From CAVRQM01 sp963822705 (GTDB lineage Bacteria; Pseudomonadota; Alphaproteobacteria; Acetobacterales; Acetobacteraceae), in assembly GCA_963822705.1 (NCBI GenBank), contig CAWGIX010000001.1:316614-380613 (forward strand): 64,000 nt of DNA, given 5' to 3'. Shown in pieces: positions 57,960 through 64,000 of this stretch. Below the pieces are notes generated by a model that saw only the letters and a program-made list of their open reading frames with translations, was not told the DNA's origin and ran no database searches. Within the stretch, counting starts at the first letter, position 1. Each line of letters begins with the position of its first letter. The translations under genes and the position numbers were made by a program.

Positions 57960-58910
57960 TTACAGCCATCCCCGCACCCGGAACCACACCAGCGGCAGCA
58001 CCGCTGTGACTAGCATCAGGCCCAGGGCATACCAGTAGCCGAAGCTCCAGTTCAGTTCCGGAATGTCTTTGAAATTCATCCCGTACAGGCTGGCGACAAA
58101 GGTTGGCGGGATGCCGACTATGGAGACAACCGTCAGGACCTTGATGATGTTGTTCTGCTCGATGTTGATGAAGCCCAGCGTCGCGTCCAGCAGGAACTGC
58201 ACCTTGTCCGACAAGTTGACGTAGTAATCTGACAATGATGTGATGTCGGCACGCACGGTCTCGAAGCGCGGGCGCTGCGCGGCGGAAACCCAATCGGCCG
58301 CGCTCACCGCCACGAACTGAGACATCCGACCGACGCCCAGCAGAGTTTCGCGCACTTTTGAGGCGTGGTCGCCCGAGGCGCCGATCTGGCGCAGCAAGCC
58401 GCGCATTTCGCGGTCCACCCGCGCCGGCCTGTGCTGACCATCCTGAGACGTATGGAATATGCGCCGGGACGCCGTCTCCAGGGCCGCAGCCTCGTGCTCC
58501 AGCGCGTCGGCCAGCCGGTCGACCGTACCCTCGATCAAACCCAAGAATACTTCGACGCTGCTGCCGGCAGCTTCGGGATTGGCCAGACAGGCTTGCGCAT
58601 AGGACTCGAACATCGCCAGATGGGCAAAGCGTACCGTCAGCAACCGGTCGCGCGACAGGACGAAGCCGACCGGGCTTGCCCGCTGGCCGGGCACGGCTGT
58701 GGGCACGCTCAGGTATAACGCCTCGGGTCGGTGCTGGAGGCGGCTGGAGTTTTCGATCTCGGACAGTTCGGCAAGCGTGGGCACGTGCAGCCCGGTTTCT
58801 CGCGAAACCAGCCGTACGTCCTCTTCGGAGGGATTGAACAGATCGATCCAGACAGCGCCGGGATGAAGTTTCGCATCGGCGGTCTGCGGAGGCGGGTAGG
58901 CGGTGAACAT
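57960..58910 (-). CDS. corA: CorA-type magnesium/cobalt (or zinc) transporter
   Basis: A 316-residue CorA-family channel. A large cytoplasmic N-terminal domain is followed by two C-terminal TM helices. The selectivity motif GMN is intact in ASLYGMNFKDIPE. The first helix is VLTVVSIVGIPPTFVASL and the second ALGLMLVTAVLPLVWFRV. The gene is oriented with the sugar-acid locus but sits between the dehydratase and the module 2 transporter, 150 bases upstream of the latter. It may be a passenger, or supply Mg2+ to the metal-dependent dehydratase and aldolase, which is inference only. Confidence 0.92.
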   Translation of the reverse strand: MFTAYPPPQTADAKLHPGAVWIDLFNPSEEDVRLVSRETGLHVPTLAELSEIENSSRLQHRPEALYLSVPTAVPGQRASPVGFVLSRDRLLTVRFAHLAMFESYAQACLANPEAAGSSVEVFLGLIEGTVDRLADALEHEAAALETASRRIFHTSQDGQHRPARVDREMRGLLRQIGASGDHASKVRETLLGVGRMSQFVAVSAADWVSAAQRPRFETVRADITSLSDYYVNLSDKVQFLLDATLGFINIEQNNIIKVLTVVSIVGIPPTFVASLYGMNFKDIPELNWSFGYWYALGLMLVTAVLPLVWFRVRGWL

Positions 58911-58933
58911 GCGCGGAGCCTAGTGCGGCCGCG

Positions 58934-60457
58934 CTACATGACCGCCCCGATCTGCCACGGAGCGAACTCGGCGGCACCGAAGTCGAACTGCTCGCTTTTC
59001 GTGCGCTCGCCTGAGGCCACGCGCAGCATCAAATCAAAAATGCGCTGCCCGCATTGCTGCACCGTTTCGTCGCCGTCAAGGATGGTACCGCAATTGACGT
59101 CCATGTCCTCTTCCATGCGGCGATACATCGGCGTGTTGGTGGCCAGCTTTATTGAAGGCGATGGCTTGCAACCGAACACGCTCCCGCGGCCGGTGGTAAA
59201 ACACACAAGATTTGCACCGCCCGCAACTTGGCCGGTGGCTGCCACCGGATCGTGGCCGGGCGTGTCCATGAACACGAACCCTTTTGCCGTGACCGGCTCG
59301 GCATACCGTACGACATCGACCAGATTGGTGCTGCCGCACTTGGCCATGGCACCCAATGATTTTTCCAGAATCGTCGTGAGCCCGCCGGCCTTGTTGCCGG
59401 GCGAGGGATTGGCATTCATCTCGGCGCCCTCGCGCTTAGTGTATTCTTCCCACCAGCGCATCAGCGCTACCAGTTTTTCTCCCACCTCGCGCGACACGGC
59501 GCGCCGCGTCAGCAAATGCTCCGCGCCATACGTCTCCGGCGTCTCGGAGAGAATCACGGTGCCACCGTTGCGCACCACCAGGTCGCTGGCCGCCCCCAGC
59601 GCGGGATTGGCGGACACGCCGGAGTAGCCATCCGAGCCACCGCATTGCAGCGCCACCATCAGCTCGCCCGCCGGCACTTCTTCCCGCACGACGTTGTTGG
59701 CTTCAGCCAAATGCTCGCGCACAAACTCGACGCCTGCGGCCACGGTTTTTCGGCTGCCGCCCATTTCCTGGATGGTCATGCCTCGCAGCCGACCGGCGAG
59801 TCGCTGTTCTTCGATCAGGCCCCCGAGTTGATTCACTTCGCAGCCGAGACCGAGCACGATCACCGAGGCGAAATTGGCGTGCCGCGCGTAGCCGCCCAGG
59901 GTGCGGCGCAGCAACTCCAGCGGCTCGCCCACCGTCATGCCGCAGCCGGTCTTGTGGGTCAGCGCCACCACGCCATCGACATTCGGGAAATCCGCCAGCG
60001 GGTCGTCGCCGGTGACCATGTTGCGCTTGAACGCGTCGGCCACCACGCCCGCCACATGGGCGCTGCAGTTCACGCTGGTCAGAATGCCGATGTAGTTGCG
60101 CGTGGCGACGCGTCCGTCGGAACGCCTTATGCCCTGAAACGTCGCGGGCGCGTTCGCGTATTGGGTGGGTTTTGCGTCAACACCCCAGGCATAATCTTTC
60201 GCGAAATCGCCCATGCCGCAGTTTTGCACATGCACGTGCTCACCGGCGGCGATCGGGGCGGTGGCAAACCCGATGATCTGGCCGTAGCGGCGGATTTCTG
60301 CGCCCACTGCATGCGGGCGGACGGCGACCTTATGGCCGGCGGGAACGCGTCCCAGAGCGGTCACGCCTTCGGCTACCGGGGTGCCGGGCAGCAGGGTGGC
60401 GCGGGCGATCACCACGCCATCGTCGGGATGCAGGCGAATTACCGGGGGAGCGGTCAT
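58934..60457 (-). CDS. UxaA family sugar-acid dehydratase (altronate/galactarate dehydratase-like)
   Basis: A 507-residue metal-dependent dehydratase of the UxaA/GarD family, which removes water from aldonic or aldaric acids to give 2-keto-3-deoxy acids. The N-terminal SAF-like domain carries AAGEHVHVQNCGMGDFAKDY. The catalytic part has GRVATRNYIGILTSVNCSA, ALTHKTGCGM, ALQCGGSDGYSG and FTTGRGSVFGCKPSPSIK, all with conserved Cys/His. The gene is intact. The aldolase gene lies 21 bases upstream on the same strand, so the two steps are probably co-expressed. Confidence 0.9.
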   Translation of the reverse strand: MTAPPVIRLHPDDGVVIARATLLPGTPVAEGVTALGRVPAGHKVAVRPHAVGAEIRRYGQIIGFATAPIAAGEHVHVQNCGMGDFAKDYAWGVDAKPTQYANAPATFQGIRRSDGRVATRNYIGILTSVNCSAHVAGVVADAFKRNMVTGDDPLADFPNVDGVVALTHKTGCGMTVGEPLELLRRTLGGYARHANFASVIVLGLGCEVNQLGGLIEEQRLAGRLRGMTIQEMGGSRKTVAAGVEFVREHLAEANNVVREEVPAGELMVALQCGGSDGYSGVSANPALGAASDLVVRNGGTVILSETPETYGAEHLLTRRAVSREVGEKLVALMRWWEEYTKREGAEMNANPSPGNKAGGLTTILEKSLGAMAKCGSTNLVDVVRYAEPVTAKGFVFMDTPGHDPVAATGQVAGGANLVCFTTGRGSVFGCKPSPSIKLATNTPMYRRMEEDMDVNCGTILDGDETVQQCGQRIFDLMLRVASGERTKSEQFDFGAAEFAPWQIGAVM

Positions 60458-60478
60458 CGGGATCGAAACTCCAAGGCG

Positions 60479-61255
60479 TCAGGCGACGCCGTTGCTCTCG
60501 CGCCGCACTTGGGCGACCGCGGCGCGAGCTGCCAGGGCTAGCAGGCCGCTATCGTTGAGAATGGTGACCAGCCGGAAACCCATGCCGATAGCGCGTGCGG
60601 CATAGGGGGCGCCACCGCAGTGGACCCCGGCCCGCAGGCCGCGCCGCTCGGCGGCCGCGATCACGCGGTCGAAGATCGCCAGCATTTCCGGTTCGTCGCG
60701 GTCCAGTTTCGGCACGAGGCCGTGAGAAAATCCGAGGTCGGACGGCCCGATATACACGCCCGCGAGGCCCGGCACGTCCAGAATCGCGTCCAAGTTGGCC
60801 ACCGCCTCCCGGGTCTCGATCATTGGCAGTGCCAGGCATTCGGCGTTGGCGGTCTGCTGGTAGGCGCCGGGCTCGGTATACAGCGCCATGCGGATCGGGC
60901 CGTTGCTGCGCACGCCGTCGGGCGGGTACTTGCAGGCGGCGACAAAGGCGCGGGCTTCGTCGGCGGTGTTGATCATCGGGCAGATCACCCCGTAGGCCCC
61001 GCCATCCAGCACTTTGCCGATGATGCCCGGCTCGTTCCACGGCACCCGCACCATCGGCGTGACCGGCTCCCCCTTCATGGCCTGGAAGCAGGCGATCATG
61101 GACAGGTAGTCCTGCACACCGTGCTGCAGGTCGACGGTGACGGTGTCAAAACCGGAGCGCGCCATGACCTCGGCGGAAAATCCGGACGGGATCGCGAGCC
61201 ATCCGTTGATAGCGGCGCGCCCTTCGGCCCAGATCTGCTTCAATTTGTTGGCCAT
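60479..61255 (-). CDS. HpcH/HpaI family class II aldolase
   Basis: A 258-residue metal-dependent aldolase of the HpcH/HpaI group, which splits 2-keto-3-deoxy acids into pyruvate and an aldehyde. Motifs are GFDTVTVDLQHG, MVRVPWNEPGIIGKVLDGGA, the metal Glu in LPMIETREAVANLD and the metal Asp in VYIGPSDLGFSHG. It is first in the minus-strand run and divergent from DUF1326. Together with the UxaA-type dehydratase it makes a plausible two-step sugar-acid pathway. Intact. Confidence 0.9.
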   Translation of the reverse strand: MANKLKQIWAEGRAAINGWLAIPSGFSAEVMARSGFDTVTVDLQHGVQDYLSMIACFQAMKGEPVTPMVRVPWNEPGIIGKVLDGGAYGVICPMINTADEARAFVAACKYPPDGVRSNGPIRMALYTEPGAYQQTANAECLALPMIETREAVANLDAILDVPGLAGVYIGPSDLGFSHGLVPKLDRDEPEMLAIFDRVIAAAERRGLRAGVHCGGAPYAARAIGMGFRLVTILNDSGLLALAARAAVAQVRRESNGVA

Positions 61256-61556
61256 GTGCCCTCCCGAACGAGGGCTAGGCTAGGCGTGGGAAGGAGGAGG
61301 GTCAAATACGAGGGGGGTGGTCGGCTGACCTGGGAGCCGGGTCAGCTGCGGCAGGTTCTAGCCGGATTTCTTAGTCCATTCGCCCGATTGGCACCGAGTC
61401 ACCGACGGCCGCTAAAAATGCTCGCTGCGCCCAATGGCGTGTTCACTGGCAACTCCCACTTCTTTGGATTTACCGGGCTGAGCAAGTCTGATAGCTGTGC
61501 GACCAGGGTCCTATCGCAAAGCGGGCGGAGTTCGAGACAGCGAGGAGCGGCCGGTC
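61256..61556. other. Divergent promoter region, no gene seen
   Basis: About 300 bases separate the aldolase gene (minus) and the DUF1326 gene (plus). Both promoters should lie here. I see no operator-like palindrome or convincing sigma-70 boxes, and frames are short. No transcriptional regulator gene is linked to the sugar-acid locus. Confidence 0.5.
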
Positions 61557-62190
61557 ATGACACCTTGGGAAATTCAGGGGCGCGAGTTCGTCAACTGCAA
61601 CTGCGCCTATGGCTGCCCCTGTCAATTCAACGCACGGCCAACCCACGGCCACTGCGAGGCCGCGGGAGCCATCGCGATCGACAAGGGTCATTTTGGCGAT
61701 CTATCTCTCGACGGCACGAAGATCGCCTTTATCTTCTGGTGGCCGGGCGCTGTCCACGAAGGAAAGGGTAAGTGCGTGCCGATCGTGGACGAGTTCCGCA
61801 AGTGAGGAACAGCGGAACGCGTTGCTAACGTTGATGTCGGGGAAGGAGTCCGATCCGTTCGCAACCGTGTTTAACGTCTATGCTTCGACTTTGGAGAGCG
61901 CCTACGATCCCGTATTTGCCAAGATCGATCTTGAGGTCGACGTCGACGAGCGCAAGGGGCGGATCAAGGTGGAGGGCTACATCGATACGACAGGTGAGCC
62001 GATCCGCAATCCGGTGACCGGGAAGACCCATCGTGCGCAGATCGTTCTTCCGCATGGCTTCGAATATTCCGTGGCAGAGATGGGCAGCGCATCGTCTACG
62101 GTCCAGGGTCCGATCAAGTTGGACTTGAAGAACAGCTACGGCCAATTTGCCCGTCTGCATCTGAACAATCACGGCCCGGTCCGAAACTAA
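61557..62190 (+). CDS. DUF1326 domain-containing protein (one frameshift)
   Basis: A DUF1326 protein of about 210 codons. GAGGAG precedes the ATG at 61557. The N-terminus has the Cys-rich family start REFVNCNCAYGCPCQFNARP. The first frame stops at 61805. The rest continues in another frame from SEEQRNALLTLMSGKES through EPIRNPVTGKTHRAQI to a normal end, SYGQFARLHL. The shift is near 61800. DUF1326 genes are often followed by a DUF2182 gene, as here. Function unknown; the four clustered Cys suggest metal binding. Confidence 0.85.
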
Positions 62191-62193
62191 CTC

Positions 62194-63036
62194 GTGAAGG
62201 CGATGGAATCGACAGCCACCGAAGCTCTACTTCGGCGGGACCGGGCCATCATTGTTGCCGGTCTAGCGACCATCACTATCCTTGCTTGGTGCTATGTTGT
62301 CAGCGGCGCGGGAACGGGCATGAACGCCATGGCCATGACTCGCCTCGCCGTATCGCCGGGCGCGTTTGCTGCAACGAGCATGGCAATGCCAGTCGAATGG
62401 ACCACTACTTACTGGCTCGTCATGATCCTCATGTGGTGGATCATGATGGTCGCCATGATGGTGCCAAGCGCTGCACCAATGATATTATTGTATGGGCGGG
62501 TGACCCGAGATGCGCATCAGGGAACTTTCCCGCTACCCGGCATTGCCCCGACGTCGTCCTTCGCGGGCGGTTATCTCCTCGCTTGGCTCGGCTTTTCGGT
62601 GCTGGCTGCCACGTTTCAATTTGGACTTGAGCAGGCAAGCCTAATCTCGCCGATGCTGATGTGGTCGCTCAGTCCGTGGCTCTCTGCAACCGTGTTATTA
62701 GCGGCCGGTATTTATCAACTTACGTCGCTGAAATATGTCTGTCTTGATCGCTGTCGGATACCCGCGCGATTTCTCTCCCGCCATTGGCGGCCGGGACACA
62801 TGGGCGCGATTAGGATGGGTTTTCTTCACGGCGCATTGTGCGTCGCTTGCTGCTGGGCTCTGATGGTGCTGCTGTTCGTTGGCGGCATCATGAATCTGCT
62901 CTGGATCGCGGGGCTGGCGATCTTCGTTCTTATAGAAAAGCTCGTGCAGCGGGGCCGGTGGCTGTCCCGCGCCGGCGGTATAGCCGCGATTGCCGCCTCC
63001 ATATGGATCGGTGTTCGAGCGATTGGCCTCACATGA
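62194..63036 (+). CDS. DUF2182 family membrane protein
   Basis: A 280-residue polytopic membrane protein with 6-7 hydrophobic segments, rich in Met (NAMAMTRLA, MILMWWIMMVAMMVPSAAPM). The family's CxxxC-type segment YVCLDRCRIP and HGALCVACCWALMVLLFVGG are present. It starts at GTG (62194) or at the ATG nine bases later. It follows DUF1326 by three bases, so the pair forms a unit. The Met, Cys and His content is suggestive of copper or another soft metal, which is inference. Function unknown. Confidence 0.85.
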   Translation: MKAMESTATEALLRRDRAIIVAGLATITILAWCYVVSGAGTGMNAMAMTRLAVSPGAFAATSMAMPVEWTTTYWLVMILMWWIMMVAMMVPSAAPMILLYGRVTRDAHQGTFPLPGIAPTSSFAGGYLLAWLGFSVLAATFQFGLEQASLISPMLMWSLSPWLSATVLLAAGIYQLTSLKYVCLDRCRIPARFLSRHWRPGHMGAIRMGFLHGALCVACCWALMVLLFVGGIMNLLWIAGLAIFVLIEKLVQRGRWLSRAGGIAAIAASIWIGVRAIGLT

Positions 63037-63245
63037 CACGGTGCGTCGCCCGCGGCTTGAACATCCGAGAAGATAACCATGCTCGAGGGCGCACGAAAGG
63101 TCGCGCATTCCTTCCACCGGGCATGGGGAAGCGCGTGCCACACATTCTTTAGCGGTCATGGAAACGTCGATGTCGCCGGAATAGCGCGGCGTGTTCCCGA
63201 TCGGGCGCACGCCGCCGCTGCGCGCAGGCCGACCAAAATCTTGCA

Positions 63246-63695
63246 TTACCTAGGCGCGCTGCTCGAACGTTTCCCGATCCGCCCCAAATGCGTGTCGCCG
63301 AATGCGCTCCCGTATTTGAGGCCATATCCCAAGGCGCGATCAAATCCGACATGCGCCGCCCAAATCAATGCGAGGGAGTAGCAGATCGACCACCCGCATG
63401 CGAAGCCTGCGATAGCGATTGTCGCAGGCGCGAGGTAGGTGTGCCCCGCATTGTAGACGAGGGCACCGACCTTGCGATTCATGACGTAGCCGAGCATGGT
63501 TAAGTCGGGCGCCAAAAACAGAGCCGCAAATAGCCACCAATTCCATTGCCCAGCCCGATAGAGCAGTAGGGAGCCTGTCAGCACGACCAGCCCCTCGAGC
63601 CGGAGAACAGTGGCGACGCCGCCGTGAGCGGCACCCGCTGCCGGTTGCGACCACGCGGCGTTGCCTAGGATGCGCAGGGCTGTCGCGCGAGGCAT
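63246..63695 (-). CDS. DUF4260 family membrane protein
   Basis: A 149-residue protein whose core matches the DUF4260 family: VLRLEGLVVLTGSLLLY, WWLFAALFLAPDLTMLGYVM, VYNAGHTYLAPATIAIAG and LIWAAHVGFDRALGYGLKY, ending SAFGDTHLGRIGK. Four TM segments are likely. The first 20 or so residues before VLRLEG are not family-like, so the true start may be downstream. Function unknown. It is convergent with DUF2182, with about 210 bases between in which I see nothing else. Confidence 0.82.
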   Translation of the reverse strand: MPRATALRILGNAAWSQPAAGAAHGGVATVLRLEGLVVLTGSLLLYRAGQWNWWLFAALFLAPDLTMLGYVMNRKVGALVYNAGHTYLAPATIAIAGFACGWSICYSLALIWAAHVGFDRALGYGLKYGSAFGDTHLGRIGKRSSSAPR

Positions 63696-63740
63696 AAGGC
63701 GAACGCAAGACGAGAAGGAAATGCTTTCAACTCGTTCGGT

Positions 63741-64000
63741 TCAGTTCAGCACGCTCTCCACGCTCGACGCTTCGAGCCCGAGATCGCGCGCCACCGCCGC
63801 ATACGTCACCTTGCCGGAATGTATGTTGAGCCCCTGCCGCAAATGCAGGTCCTCCCGCAACGCCGCCTGCCAGCCTTTGTCGGCCAAAGCGAGTGCGAAC
63901 GGCAGCGTGGCGTTGCCCAGCGCCAGGGTAGAGGTGCGCGCCACCGCACCCGGCATGTTGGTGACGCAGTAGTGCACCACTCCTTCCTCGACGTAACCCT
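63741..64000 (-). CDS. ald: Alanine dehydrogenase, C-terminal part (5' end outside window)
   Basis: The last 86 or so codons of an alanine dehydrogenase, which interconverts alanine and pyruvate with NAD. The visible part begins GYVEEGVVHYCVTNMPGAV and continues ALGNATLPFALALADKGW and LNIHSGKVTYAAVARDLGLE, matching the conserved end of Ald. The stop is at 63741. The upstream part lies beyond the right edge, so completeness cannot be judged. Confidence 0.88.
   Translation of the reverse strand, partial: GYVEEGVVHYCVTNMPGAVARTSTLALGNATLPFALALADKGWQAALREDLHLRQGLNIHSGKVTYAAVARDLGLEASSVESVLN

Noticed and set aside
56295..58013. 572-codon plus-strand open frame
   Set aside because: Antisense to the module 2 ATPase and substrate-binding protein; no family-like motifs.

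Overview
The window is high-GC DNA (mostly about two-thirds G+C by eye) from an alphaproteobacterium, most likely in or near the Acetobacteraceae (Rhodospirillales/Acetobacterales). This rests on the MoxR-DUF58-DUF4159 operon, the DUF1285-NUDIX-DUF6111-CCA run, the rlmH-gpmI-envC-ctpA-deacetylase run, a cytochrome bc1 operon and many alphaproteobacterial domain families. No rRNA, tRNA or CRISPR array was seen. The genus cannot be named.

Layout. 1-6.7 kb: end of a transketolase/PDH-E1-like gene, a polysaccharide pyruvyl transferase, a DUF4139 exported protein, a CDF metal exporter, an ankyrin-type exported protein and TspO. 6.9-13.7 kb: a four-gene minus-strand operon (MoxR ATPase, DUF58, DUF4159, VWA/amidotransferase-like membrane protein). 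13.8-18.3 kb: DUF1285, NUDIX, DUF6111, CCA transferase and an ABC exporter. 18.4-22.6 kb: EmrAB-type efflux pair, manganese catalase and a small IorB-like exported protein. 22.6-29.8 kb: hemF, petABC, mtnP, DUF3309, glutamate dehydrogenase and an exported beta-carbonic anhydrase. 29.8-33 kb: VOC protein, then a 1.57-kb low-GC element with terminal inverted repeats and an 11-bp target duplication, then a proline-rich lineage-type protein. 33-39.8 kb: dienelactone hydrolase and the DUF4169-rlmH-gpmI-envC-ctpA-deacetylase operon. 39.9-44.1 kb: a PhyH-type dioxygenase with a sugar ABC transporter that lacks an ATPase. 44.1-48.3 kb: ABC-F, zinc metallopeptidase, ndk and a PEP-CTERM protein. 48.4-61.3 kb: a large sugar-acid locus on the minus strand with two tandem ribose-type ABC transporters (each substrate-binding protein, ATPase, permease, permease), CorA, a UxaA-type dehydratase and an HpcH/HpaI aldolase. 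61.5-63.7 kb: DUF1326-DUF2182 and DUF4260, of somewhat lower GC. The right edge holds the 3' part of an alanine dehydrogenase.

The strongest technical observation is that about half of the genes are broken by one-base indels, often in short homopolymers, including core genes (Rieske, cytochrome c1, hemF). In several places the correct protein motif reappears in the next frame, and the Rieske gene has two compensating shifts. This looks much more like residual sequencing/assembly error than mass gene decay, so the broken genes are annotated here as single full-length loci.

The best biological lead is the 30,529-32,096 element. It has imperfect inverted ends and an exact 11-bp direct repeat, carries no recognisable transposase, and has landed in a small basic-protein ORF just upstream of the VOC gene. 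Removing it and one repeat copy in silico restores a 37-codon ORF with a good ribosome binding site.
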